From Ferribacterium limneticum (GTDB lineage Bacteria > Pseudomonadota > Gammaproteobacteria > Burkholderiales > Rhodocyclaceae): 64,000 bases of DNA. The stretch spans positions 871,001-935,000 of the forward strand of contig NZ_CP075190.1 of assembly GCF_020510585.1 (NCBI RefSeq). The letters are read 5' to 3'. A program made the position numbers and the translations under genes. Below are positions 9,823-18,350 of the stretch, piece after piece; the stretch's first letter is position 1, and every line of letters starts with the position of its first letter. Under the pieces are notes generated by a model. The model was given only the letters and a program-made list of their open reading frames with translations, made no database searches and was not told the DNA's origin.

Positions 9823-10791
9823 ATGTCTGAGTTATTGAAGAATATCGATGCGCGAACAAAATTGGCGGGCACCAACAAGCTCGAGATTCTTTTGTTCTTT
9901 CTCGGCGTAGATCACCGTACCGGGCGTCGTGAAACCTATGGCATCAACGTCTTCAAGGTTCGTGAGGTCATGCGTACGCCTGTAATTACTGCAGCCCCTG
10001 ATATGCCGCCCTCCGTTGAAGGCATGGTTAGTCTGCGCGGGGCTCTGGTGCCGGTGATTGACCTCGCCAAATACTCAGGGATATCCCCTGAGACGCCGCG
10101 CGAAATAATGATCGTGACCGAATATAACGGCCACACCCAAGGATTTCTGGTCGAAGGCGTCGATACTATCCTTCGTCTGGACTGGAGCAAGATGCGTGTT
10201 CCGCCGGAAATGCTGACTTCGCAGACCGGCGGGCTGGTGACTGCAGTGACCGAACTGGAGGACAACCGTCTGGTGATGATGATGGATGTCGAGAAGGTGC
10301 TTTCCGAAACCTCTAGTATCGACAACGAGATCATGTTCCGCGGGGTTGTTGCGGTCGACAAGCCGGATTGCACGGTTTTTTATTGCGATGACTCCAGTGT
10401 TGCGCGCAAGCAGATCGAGCGCACACTTGCTGCAATGGGGGTCAGGGGCATCTCGGCGGTAAATGGTCGTCAGATGTGGGAGGAGATGGAGAAGGTGGCG
10501 ATCTATGCACAGTCGATCGGCAAACCAGCTTCGTCAATGATCAGCCTGATACTGACTGACATCGAAATGCCTGAAATGGATGGCTACATTCTGACCAAGA
10601 AAATCAAGTCCGATCCTCGATTCAACGGGATTCCAGTAATCATGCATTCGTCCTTGTCGGGGATGTCCAATCAAAAGCTGGGTGCATCGGTCGGCGTGGA
10701 CGAGTACGTGCCAAAGTTTGAGCCCTTGCGCCTGTCCGAAACATTGGCCCGGCGGCTAGGCGTGGAAACTACGCCGGTTCGCGTGGCCTGA
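9823..10791 (+). CDS. cheV: CheV chemotaxis coupling protein (CheW-receiver fusion), copy 1
   Basis: A 322-residue protein with an N-terminal CheW domain (LEILLFFLGVDHRTGRRETY, YGINVFKVREVM) and a C-terminal receiver domain (VFYCDDSSVARKQIERTLAA, phospho-Asp in SLILTDIEMPEMDGY). CheV couples receptors to CheA like CheW and is thought to adapt the signal when phosphorylated. ATG 9823 is chosen because GAGAGG lies 6 bp upstream. It is the first gene of a unit cheV-cheV-cheY-cheZ-cheA, behind a predicted sigma-28 promoter. The next gene is a clear paralogue with the same architecture, indicating tandem duplication. Confidence 0.93.
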   Translation: MSELLKNIDARTKLAGTNKLEILLFFLGVDHRTGRRETYGINVFKVREVMRTPVITAAPDMPPSVEGMVSLRGALVPVIDLAKYSGISPETPREIMIVTEYNGHTQGFLVEGVDTILRLDWSKMRVPPEMLTSQTGGLVTAVTELEDNRLVMMMDVEKVLSETSSIDNEIMFRGVVAVDKPDCTVFYCDDSSVARKQIERTLAAMGVRGISAVNGRQMWEEMEKVAIYAQSIGKPASSMISLILTDIEMPEMDGYILTKKIKSDPRFNGIPVIMHSSLSGMSNQKLGASVGVDEYVPKFEPLRLSETLARRLGVETTPVRVA

Positions 10792-10810
10792 GAGATAGCG
10801 GGAGTTGACG

Positions 10811-11746
10811 ATGGAACTCGTTGAAAACAAAAACCTGCTTGATAGTGTCGATGCTCGGACGCGACTGGCAGGTTCCAACAAGATGGAAATTCTGCTCTTC
10901 TCGCTCGGAACCCGCGAGATTTTCGGCATTAATGTGTTCAAGGTCAGAGAGGTTGGACGGACGCCGCACATAACCAAAACCCCCAATATGCCGCGTGGTG
11001 TCGAGGGGCTGATTTCCTTGCGCGGGAACGTCATCCCGGTCCTTTCGCTGGCCCCGTTCATGCAACTGGATGCGCCAGCCGGACTCGGCAAGACAATGAT
11101 GGTGGCTGAGTATTCAAAACGAACCCTTGGCTTTCTGGTGCATGACGTTGATCGGATCATCCGTGTTGACTGGGAACGGGTGAAGGCGCCTGAAAGCGTA
11201 CTGGCGACAAATCAGGGGCTGATTACCGCTGTTATCGAACTGGAAAGCGGTGGCCTGGTTTCCATCCTCGATGTCGAGCAGATTCTCGCCAATGCCTTCG
11301 GTGAAGCAATGATCGTGGACATTAGTCCGGCACGAGTTGATCCGGATACGAGCGTGTTTTTTGTCGATGACTCGATTGTGGCGCGGCGCAAAATTGCCGA
11401 AGTGCTTGATAAGCTTGGCGTGCGTCACAAGCATGCGACCAATGGCATGGAGGCTTGGACGCGCCTGCAGGGGATTGCTGCTCATGCTGTACAGATGGGG
11501 CAAAACATCCGCCAGGATATTCGTTTGATTCTGGTCGACGCCGAGATGCCCGAAATGGACGGCTACGTGTTGACCAAGAACATCAAATCCGACCCGCGTT
11601 TTGAAGGCGTACCGGTGGTCATGCACTCGTCGCTCTCCTCCGAGGCCAATCGAGCCATGGGGAAGTCGGTCGGCGTCGACGCCTATGTCGCAAAGTTTGA
11701 TGCCGAGGCGCTTGCTGATACCTTGCGTCCGCTAATTGAACGATAA
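10811..11746 (+). CDS. cheV: CheV chemotaxis coupling protein, copy 2
   Basis: A 311-residue paralogue of the upstream CheV, with the same CheW-plus-receiver layout. The shared opening DARTRLAGSNKMEILLFSLG and the receiver motif LILVDAEMPEMDGYVLTKNI make the relation obvious. Compared with copy 1 it lacks the short insert after the FLG motif. ATG 10811 follows GCGGGAG with about 6 bp spacing; the TTG at 10805 is a poorer choice. The phospho-acceptor aspartate is kept, so both copies could take phosphate from CheA. The two copies may serve the two CheA kinases or different receptor sets; the sequence does not say which. Confidence 0.93.
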   Translation: MELVENKNLLDSVDARTRLAGSNKMEILLFSLGTREIFGINVFKVREVGRTPHITKTPNMPRGVEGLISLRGNVIPVLSLAPFMQLDAPAGLGKTMMVAEYSKRTLGFLVHDVDRIIRVDWERVKAPESVLATNQGLITAVIELESGGLVSILDVEQILANAFGEAMIVDISPARVDPDTSVFFVDDSIVARRKIAEVLDKLGVRHKHATNGMEAWTRLQGIAAHAVQMGQNIRQDIRLILVDAEMPEMDGYVLTKNIKSDPRFEGVPVVMHSSLSSEANRAMGKSVGVDAYVAKFDAEALADTLRPLIER

Positions 11747-11770
11747 CAAACCAAGTTTCTGGAGTAGTGC

Positions 11771-12166
11771 ATGGCAGCTGATCCCAAAATGAAATTTCTG
11801 GTGGTGGACGATTTTTCCACCATGCGTCGAATTGTCCGAAACCTGCTGAAAGAGCTTGGTTTTACGAATGTCGATGAAGCCGAAGACGGCGCCATTGCGT
11901 TGCAGAAACTGCAGGGCGGTGGTTTCGAGTTTGTCGTAACCGACTGGAACATGCCGAATATGGATGGGCTGACCCTGCTGCAGTCAATTCGTGCGACGCC
12001 GAATCTGAAACATCTGCCGGTATTGATGATCACTGCTGAAGCCAAGAAGGAAAACATTATCGCAGCGGCTCAGTCGGGGGCGAGTGGCTACATCGTCAAG
12101 CCTTTTACCGCGGGAACGCTTTCGGAAAAGCTGAACAAGATTTTCGAAAAAATGGGTCAGGCGTAA
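11771..12166 (+). CDS. cheY: CheY response regulator
   Basis: A 131-residue single-domain receiver that carries phosphate from CheA to the flagellar switch protein FliM. The active site is complete: acidic pair in [16 protein letters not shown], phospho-Asp in [17 protein letters not shown], conserved Thr in [12 protein letters not shown] and Lys in [11 protein letters not shown]. Sequence is close to the enterobacterial CheY type, including DWNMPNMDG. It lies 24 bp after the second cheV with GGAG before the start, and 9 bp before cheZ. The FliM in this window has the N-terminal peptide that binds phospho-CheY. Confidence 0.97.
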   Translation: MAADPKMKFLVVDDFSTMRRIVRNLLKELGFTNVDEAEDGAIALQKLQGGGFEFVVTDWNMPNMDGLTLLQSIRATPNLKHLPVLMITAEAKKENIIAAAQSGASGYIVKPFTAGTLSEKLNKIFEKMGQA

Positions 12167-12175
12167 GGGGGAAAT

Positions 12176-13030
12176 ATGTCTGCCAATAACGATTCCGATG
12201 ATCTCGAAGCCCTCTTCGACTCAATTGCAGCGAGTAGCGCGCCAGTTCCAGATCAACCGAAGGTTACGCCGCCGGCATCTATAGCATCGTCTGACGCTGA
12301 TAGCGATGATTTGCAAGCCTTGTTCGATAGTGTTGTCGCTGAGGCCGAGGTTGCAAATGTCAGCCCCGAGACATCCGCTGATGTCGGCAAGCAAGCGGGG
12401 GGCTCCGGAGAGGGATGGTCGCAACAGGAGGCTGTCTTCAATCGAATTGGGCACATGGCACGTGCGCTGCACGATACCCTGGGTTTGCTAGGCTACGACA
12501 AGTTGATCGAGAAGACCGTATCGGCGCTTCCTGACGCCAAGGACCGCCTCGCATACGTGGCCAATCTGACTGAGCAAGCTGCCTGCCGCGTCCTTAACGC
12601 GACTGATATAGCCAATCCGCTCATCGACGACATGGAGAATGGTGCGCTGGTGTTGGGCAAGCGTTGGGATAAGGTATTTGCCAATGAAATGGGGCCTGCC
12701 GAATTCAAGTTGCTGGCGGCAGACACGCGTGCATTCCTGAATGAGCAGCTTCCGCAGAAAACTCGCGAAACGCATGCTCAGTTGACTGAAATCATGATGG
12801 CTCAGGATTTCCAGGATTTGACTGGACAGGTTATCAAGAAAATTGTTGGCCTTGCCCATGAGCTTGAGTCTGGACTGATGACTGTCCTTATAGAGGTCTT
12901 GCCCGAAACCAAGCGCACTGAAGAAGTGGCCAGTCTGATGAATGGTCCGGTAATCAACGCCGAAGGGCGTACCGATGTTGTGGTTAATCAAGAGCAGGTC
13001 GATGACCTGCTGGACAGCCTCGGTTTCTGA
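12176..13030 (+). CDS. cheZ: CheZ phospho-CheY phosphatase
   Basis: A 284-residue CheZ protein that dephosphorylates CheY and ends the tumbling signal. The long four-helix region is seen in the middle (RIGHMARALHDTLGLLGYDK), and the catalytic segment is AQDFQDLTGQVIKKIV, where the family Asp and Gln act on CheY. The last residues, EQVDDLLDSLGF, are the C-terminal amphipathic peptide by which CheZ grips CheY. The N-terminal ~85 residues are acidic and Ser/Ala-rich, with a repeat of SDDLEALFDSI and SDDLQALFDSV, a duplicated motif that itself resembles the CheY-binding peptide. GGGGGAA precedes ATG 12176. Confidence 0.95.
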   Translation: MSANNDSDDLEALFDSIAASSAPVPDQPKVTPPASIASSDADSDDLQALFDSVVAEAEVANVSPETSADVGKQAGGSGEGWSQQEAVFNRIGHMARALHDTLGLLGYDKLIEKTVSALPDAKDRLAYVANLTEQAACRVLNATDIANPLIDDMENGALVLGKRWDKVFANEMGPAEFKLLAADTRAFLNEQLPQKTRETHAQLTEIMMAQDFQDLTGQVIKKIVGLAHELESGLMTVLIEVLPETKRTEEVASLMNGPVINAEGRTDVVVNQEQVDDLLDSLGF

Positions 13031-13041
13031 GGAGGACAAAA

Positions 13042-14952
13042 ATGAGCGACTTTGGCGGAATGGAAGATCTGCTGCAGGATTTCCTGCAGGAGGCCAATGA
13101 TCTGTTGTCAGACGTCGACAACAAACTTGTTGATCTCGAAAAGATGCCCGATGATCGTGCGCTGCTGAACGACATTTTTCGTGGGTTTCACACTGTCAAA
13201 GGGGGGGCAGGCTTTCTCAATGCCACTGAGTTGGTGACGCTTTGCCATCTGACAGAAAATCTCTTCGATCGTCTGCGCAATGGCGAACTTGAACTGACTG
13301 CCGAGTTGATGGATGTCATCATGGATGCCACCAAGGGTGTCCGTGAAATGTTCGGTGAATTGGGGCAGATGGTTCAGCCGCAGCCCGCCGATCCGGCGGT
13401 GATCGCAGCACTTAAGGGGGTATTGAGCGGTGACTCAGCGGGCGTTGCCCATGCCGCCGTGGCCCCTTCTCCGGCTGCAGATGTCGCGCAGGAGCCGGTT
13501 TCTGCACCTGGCGAACCGGATTGGAATGCGTTGCATGCTGCCGTAACTGGCAAAGCTGCTTCTGTTGGACCGGCTCAGAGCGACGTGATCACTAAGGCTG
13601 AAGCGGCTATTGTGGAGTCGGTTGTTACTCCGACAGCGGTTGTGGCTCAGTCGGCCGTAGCCGCGTCGCCGTTTGGCCGGCGGACAACGGACAAGCCGGG
13701 TGGTCAGCCGACTTCTGCGCGGCGGGCCGAAGAGCGTGGCCGAGAAAATACGATTCGTGTTGATACGTCCCGACTGGATCAGGTCTTGAATCTGTCGGGT
13801 GAAATTGGTTTGACCAAGAACCGACTGACCAGCTTGCGGGCCGATATACTTGCCGGGAAAAATGACTCTGAAACCCTGCATGCGCTCGATCAGGCGGTAA
13901 GCCAGCTCGATCTTCTGGTGTCGGATTTGCAGAATTCGGTAATGAAGACACGGATGCAGCCGATTGGCCGGCTGTTCCAAAAATATCCGCGAATTGCCCG
14001 CGATCTCGCCCGGCAACTGGGTAAGGACGTCGAACTGGTCCTCGCTGGTGAGGAGACCGAAGTCGACAAGACCATGATCGAGGATCTTGCAGATCCGCTG
14101 ATCCACCTGATCCGCAATGCGGTGGATCATGGGGTCGAGATGCCCGAAGAGCGCCAGGCTGCAGGGAAACCGCCAAAGAGCCTGGTACGCCTTGAGGCGC
14201 GTCAGGAAGGCGATCATATCGTCCTGATCATCGCAGACGACGGCAAGGGTATGAATGCGGAGCGTATTCGTGCCAAGGCGACGGAAAAAGGGCTGATTTC
14301 CGAGGAGGAGGCCAACACTCTCGATGAGCGCCAGAGTCTCAACCTGATTTTCATGCCAGGTTTCTCGACCAAAACCCAGATTTCCGATGTGTCGGGGCGC
14401 GGCGTGGGTATGGATGTGGTCAAGACCAACATCCAGAAGCTGAATGGCTCGATTGAAATCCGTTCGGAGCCAGGCAAGGGTTCGGTTTTCATCATTTCTC
14501 TGCCGCTAACGCTGGCTATCTTGCCGGTGCTGCTGGTGCTGCTTGGCGATCAGCCATTTGCATTGCCGCTGTCACTCGTGCGCGAAATATTGCCAATCGA
14601 GCAGAGTCGAATTCAGGAGGTGGGCGGCAAGGAAACTTTGGTCGTCAGAGGAGAGGTTCTACCGGTGATTACGTTGGCTCGCCTTCTCGGCTGGCCGCTT
14701 GAGCGATATCCCGAGTACGGGGTGTTCATGCAGACGGCAGAGCGCAGCTTCATTTTGGCGGTCGATAGCTTTGCTGGACGTGACGACGCGGTGATTAAAT
14801 CACTTGAAGATTTCCGTCCAAAGGGTGTGGCAGGCGTTACGACGCTGTCCAATGGGCAGATCGTGTTGATTTTGGACATGAAAGAGTTGTTGTCCGATCT
14901 CGGTCAGCATTCCGATTTCGGTTCCGCAGTGCGGGCACTCGATTTCGCCTGA
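13042..14952 (+). CDS. cheA: CheA chemotaxis histidine kinase, complete, apparently lacking a P2 domain
   Basis: A 636-residue CheA. Residues 1-105 are the HPt domain with the phosphorylated His50 in FHTVKGGAGFLN. A linker of roughly 105-235 is rich in Ala, Pro, Val and Ser and shows no evident CheY-binding P2 fold. The P3 dimerisation helices start near RVDTSRLDQVLNLSGEI, then the ATP-binding domain (N box LIRNAVDHGVEMPE, G boxes DDGKGM and GRGVGMDVV), then the CheW-like P5. A GAGGAG site precedes ATG 13042. Last gene of the cheV unit, directly after cheY-cheZ and followed by a strong terminator. It is distinct from the partial CheA at the start of the window. Confidence 0.95.
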   Translation: MSDFGGMEDLLQDFLQEANDLLSDVDNKLVDLEKMPDDRALLNDIFRGFHTVKGGAGFLNATELVTLCHLTENLFDRLRNGELELTAELMDVIMDATKGVREMFGELGQMVQPQPADPAVIAALKGVLSGDSAGVAHAAVAPSPAADVAQEPVSAPGEPDWNALHAAVTGKAASVGPAQSDVITKAEAAIVESVVTPTAVVAQSAVAASPFGRRTTDKPGGQPTSARRAEERGRENTIRVDTSRLDQVLNLSGEIGLTKNRLTSLRADILAGKNDSETLHALDQAVSQLDLLVSDLQNSVMKTRMQPIGRLFQKYPRIARDLARQLGKDVELVLAGEETEVDKTMIEDLADPLIHLIRNAVDHGVEMPEERQAAGKPPKSLVRLEARQEGDHIVLIIADDGKGMNAERIRAKATEKGLISEEEANTLDERQSLNLIFMPGFSTKTQISDVSGRGVGMDVVKTNIQKLNGSIEIRSEPGKGSVFIISLPLTLAILPVLLVLLGDQPFALPLSLVREILPIEQSRIQEVGGKETLVVRGEVLPVITLARLLGWPLERYPEYGVFMQTAERSFILAVDSFAGRDDAVIKSLEDFRPKGVAGVTTLSNGQIVLILDMKELLSDLGQHSDFGSAVRALDFA

Positions 14953-14975
14953 TTCCTGTTTTCAGTCAACGAGTT

Positions 14976-15006
14976 GAGGGGGGAGCTTTGCTCCCTCTTT
15001 TTTTTG
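14976..15006 (+). terminator. Rho-independent terminator after cheA
   Basis: GGGAGC-TTT-GCTCCC stem-loop (14981-14995), extendable by G-C/G-U pairs, followed by a run of T at 14998-15005. It ends the cheV-cheA unit. Confidence 0.85.
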
Positions 15007-15027
15007 GAGTGTTTACTCTGTTGTCAT

Positions 15028-15043
15028 GGGGTTGCAAATGGCA
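15028..15043 (+). promoter_or_regulatory. Weak sigma-54-like element upstream of flhB
   Basis: GG at 15029-15030 and GC at 15041-15042 are spaced by the 10 bp required for sigma-54, but the flanking bases fit TGGCAC-N5-TTGC poorly. TATAAT hexamers also occur at 15078 and 15100, without a convincing -35 box. The 170-bp gap before flhB holds no gene; the true promoter is not decided by eye. Confidence 0.25.
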
Positions 15044-15131
15044 TCTGAGAAAGAGAGTAAATAAACACACGTACCTATATAATTTTTCTCGTTTTTTCCT
15101 ATAATAGCCATAACATAAACCAAAGATGGCT

Positions 15132-16265
15132 ATGGCCGAAGATAGCGACCTCGAGAAAACTGAAGAGCCTACTAGTAGGCGAATCGAGCAGGCCCGGGAG
15201 AAGGGGCAGGTCCCGCATTCCCGTGAGCTCGGTACTTTTCTGGTTTTAATCGTTGCCGGTGCTACTTTTTGGATGATGGGCGGCTGGTTCATCCAGCGCT
15301 CAATGGCTATTGTCAAAAAAGGCTTCACCATCGAATCCGAGGTTATGCGTGAGCCGGCCTTGATGTTGCCCCGATTGGCCGAAATCTCTAGCGATGCATT
15401 GTTTGCGTTTTCTCCCCTGCTTGGCCTCCTTTTGCTGGCTGCGGTCTTGCCCCCGTTTTTCCTGAATGCCTGGGTGTTTTCGCCGCAGGCCCTGGCTCCT
15501 GATTTCAATCGGCTCAATCCACTCAGCGGTTTTGGTCGGATGTTTTCCTGGAATAGCCTGATGGAGTTGGGTAAGGCTGTTTTGAAGGCGAGTTTGCTTG
15601 GTGGGGTTGCCGTTGCGCTGATCTGGGCCGAGCGTGACGAAATATTTGGATTGCTGGGCGAGCCGTTGGATGCTGGGCTTGTGCATGCCGGAAATCTGGT
15701 TTCCTTTTCCTTTTTGATCATGGCCGCAACGCTGGTGCTGGTTGTTGCTGCAGATGTTCCATTTCAGCTATGGCAATACTTCGATAAGTTGAAAATGACC
15801 AAGGAAGAGGTCAAGCAGGAAATGAAGGAAATGATGGGCGATCCGCACGTCAAAGGTCGCATTCGCAGTCTGCAGATGCAAGCTGCGCGGAAGCGCATGA
15901 TGGCTGCAGTCCCTACGGCAAATGTAGTAGTGACTAATCCGACTCATTTTGCAGTGGCCCTTGCCTATCAAACAGGGATGGCCGCACCGAAGGTGGTGGC
16001 GAAGGGGGCGGGAATGATTGCTCTGAGAATACGAGAAGTAGCCAACGAAAATGCGGTGCCGATCATGGAGGCGCCGCCTCTGGCCAGGGCGCTCTACAAG
16101 CATACTGAACTCGACTCGGAAATCCCCTCAGCCCTGTACAGCGCGGTCGCTGAGGTTCTTGCGTATGTCTACCAGCTCGCCAACTGGCGGCAGGTGGGTG
16201 GTACCTATCCGGTGCCTCCCCGTGATCTGCCCGTGCCTGCTGGGCTGGTTCCGGAGGCGGCGTAA
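15132..16265 (+). CDS. flhB: FlhB, flagellar type III export gate substrate-switch protein
   Basis: Inner-membrane export component of about 377 residues that switches secretion from rod/hook to filament substrates. Four membrane segments fill residues about 30-210, and the cytoplasmic domain carries the self-cleavage motif NPTH near residues 269-272 in VVVTNPTHFAVALAY. The start MAEDSDLEKTEEPT at ATG 15132 matches the usual family N-terminus; an in-frame ATG lies 6 bp earlier, and neither has a strong ribosome site. It opens the unit flhB-flhA-flhF-flhG-fliA-motC-motD. A separate short homologue of only the C-terminal domain is at 50305. Confidence 0.95.
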   Translation: MAEDSDLEKTEEPTSRRIEQAREKGQVPHSRELGTFLVLIVAGATFWMMGGWFIQRSMAIVKKGFTIESEVMREPALMLPRLAEISSDALFAFSPLLGLLLLAAVLPPFFLNAWVFSPQALAPDFNRLNPLSGFGRMFSWNSLMELGKAVLKASLLGGVAVALIWAERDEIFGLLGEPLDAGLVHAGNLVSFSFLIMAATLVLVVAADVPFQLWQYFDKLKMTKEEVKQEMKEMMGDPHVKGRIRSLQMQAARKRMMAAVPTANVVVTNPTHFAVALAYQTGMAAPKVVAKGAGMIALRIREVANENAVPIMEAPPLARALYKHTELDSEIPSALYSAVAEVLAYVYQLANWRQVGGTYPVPPRDLPVPAGLVPEAA

Positions 16266-18350
16266 ATGGCTTCCTCATCAGTCAGTATGCAAAGTTTCAT
16301 GGCGCGCATCAACGTCTCGCAATTGGCCGCGCCGGTCTTGATCATGATGATCTTGGCAATGATGGTATTGCCACTTCCGGCTTTTGCGCTCGATGTGTTC
16401 TTTACCTTCAACATTGCAATATCTGTGCTGGTCTTGCTTGTTGCTGTCAACACGCAAAAAACACTCGAGTTTTCTGTCTTTCCGACGGTGCTGCTGGTTA
16501 CCACTTTGCTTCGCTTGTCGCTGAATGTGGCTTCGACCCGAGTGGTCATGCTTGAGGGGCATACTGGTCCTGACGCAGCCGGGAAAGTAATCGAGGCATT
16601 CGGGCATTTCATGGTGGGCGGGAACTTTGCCGTTGGTATTCTTGTATTTATGATCCTCGTGGTCATCAATTTTGTCGTGATTACCAAGGGCGCCGGACGT
16701 GTTGCCGAGGTGTCGGCACGTTTCACGCTGGATGCGATGCCTGGCAAACAGATGGCCATTGATGCTGATCTAAACGCCGGTCTGATCGGCGAGGAAGATG
16801 CCCGTAGGCGCCGTTCCGAGATATCCCGTGAAGCTGAGTTTTTCGGTTCAATGGATGGTGCGTCAAAGTTTGTTCGTGGCGACGCCGTCGCTGGCATCAT
16901 CATCATGCTGCTCAATGTCGTGGGAGGGCTGATTGTCGGCGTCCTTCAGCACAACATGGAACTGGCCCAGGCGGCAAAAAATTACACCCTGCTGACGATC
17001 GGTGATGGCCTTGTCGCACAGATTCCGGGGCTGATCATCTCTATCGCGGCCGGCATGGTCGTTACACGGGTGTCGGATGATCGTGATATCGGCCAACAGG
17101 TTATGGGTCAGATGTTCCGAAGCGCTAAGGTGATCGGTGTCACTGCGGGAATCATTGGAATTCTCGGGATGATTCCGGGCATGCCAAATCTGGTCTTTCT
17201 GATGTTGGCTTCGGGGATGGGCTGGATGTCCTGGCGGATGATGGAGAAAGAGAAGCGGATTGTCGAAGCGCCGGTCAAGGTCGCAGCTGCCCCTGTTCAG
17301 GAGGCTATGGAAGCGACATGGGGTGATGTGGCTCCGCTGGACGTTCTTGGGCTAGAGGTTGGTTATCGCCTGATACCTTTAGTCGATAAATCTCAGGATG
17401 GGGAATTGTTGCGTCGTATTCGCGGTATTCGCAAAAAGTTTGCACAGGAAGTCGGTTTCCTTGTTTCCCCTGTTCATATCCGCGACAATCTTGAATTGAA
17501 GCCAAATGCCTACCGTATCCTTCTGAAGGGTGTTGAGGTCGGGCAAGGCGAGGCCTACGCGGGGCAACTCATGGCAATTAATCCGGGCCGTGTGGCAGGT
17601 ACGCTGAATGGCGCAGTGACTAAAGATCCGGCATTCGGGCTGCCAGCGGTTTGGATCGACCCCGCTCAGCGAGAGCAGGCACAAGCCTACGGCTACACCG
17701 TGGTGGATGCCTCAACGGTGGTTGCTACGCACCTAAACCACCTGATCCTGACCCATGCGGGCGAACTGCTTGGTCGTCAGGAAGTTCAGCAATTGCTGGA
17801 TCATCTTGCCAAGGAAATGCCAAAGCTGGTCGAGGATCTTGTTCCCAAGGTTCTGCCTCTCGGCACGTTGCAAAAAGTTCTGCAGTCGATGCTCGAAGAA
17901 GGGGTTCATATCCGCGACATGCGGACCATTATCGAAACTGTCGCCGACCACGCAACGCGCACCCAAAATGCAGACGACCTGTCGAGCCAGGTACGTATAG
18001 CCCTTGGTAGAGCCATTGCTCAGCAGCTTTTCCCGGGCAATAGCGAAATGCAGGTCATGTCGCTCGATCCGACCTTGGAGCGTCTCTTGTCACAGGCAGT
18101 GGCTGGCGGCTCAGAAAATACCAGCTTTGAGCCGGGGCTTGCTGATACGCTTTTGCGTGAGACCGCCTTGGCAGCGGGGCGCCAGGAAGGTCTGGGGTTG
18201 CCGGCGGTATTGCTGGTGCCGGGCAGTCTTCGCCTGCTGTTATCCAGATTTTTGCGACGTACCGTTCCCCAGTTGAAGGTGCTGTCCCATAACGAAGTGC
18301 CTGAAACCCGAATTATTAAGGTGACCTCGATCATCGGAGGTAGAACATGA
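16266..18350 (+). CDS. flhA: FlhA, flagellar type III export protein
   Basis: A 694-residue inner-membrane export gate protein. The N-terminal half has about eight membrane segments (LAAPVLIMMILAMMVLPLPA onward) and the FHIPEP signature region (LRLSLNVASTRVVM, GDAVAGIIIMLLNVVGG). The C-terminal half is the cytoplasmic ring domain that receives chaperone-substrate complexes. Length matches the family (about 690). ATG 16266 follows the flhB stop codon without a gap, suggesting translational coupling. The next gene, flhF, overlaps the stop by 4 bp. Confidence 0.97.
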   Translation: MASSSVSMQSFMARINVSQLAAPVLIMMILAMMVLPLPAFALDVFFTFNIAISVLVLLVAVNTQKTLEFSVFPTVLLVTTLLRLSLNVASTRVVMLEGHTGPDAAGKVIEAFGHFMVGGNFAVGILVFMILVVINFVVITKGAGRVAEVSARFTLDAMPGKQMAIDADLNAGLIGEEDARRRRSEISREAEFFGSMDGASKFVRGDAVAGIIIMLLNVVGGLIVGVLQHNMELAQAAKNYTLLTIGDGLVAQIPGLIISIAAGMVVTRVSDDRDIGQQVMGQMFRSAKVIGVTAGIIGILGMIPGMPNLVFLMLASGMGWMSWRMMEKEKRIVEAPVKVAAAPVQEAMEATWGDVAPLDVLGLEVGYRLIPLVDKSQDGELLRRIRGIRKKFAQEVGFLVSPVHIRDNLELKPNAYRILLKGVEVGQGEAYAGQLMAINPGRVAGTLNGAVTKDPAFGLPAVWIDPAQREQAQAYGYTVVDASTVVATHLNHLILTHAGELLGRQEVQQLLDHLAKEMPKLVEDLVPKVLPLGTLQKVLQSMLEEGVHIRDMRTIIETVADHATRTQNADDLSSQVRIALGRAIAQQLFPGNSEMQVMSLDPTLERLLSQAVAGGSENTSFEPGLADTLLRETALAAGRQEGLGLPAVLLVPGSLRLLLSRFLRRTVPQLKVLSHNEVPETRIIKVTSIIGGRT

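Noticed and set aside
15012..15061. Inverted repeat TTTACTCT...AGAGTAAA before flhB
   Set aside because: Eight bases with a 34-nt loop in an AT-rich gap; not distinctive enough to call a site.
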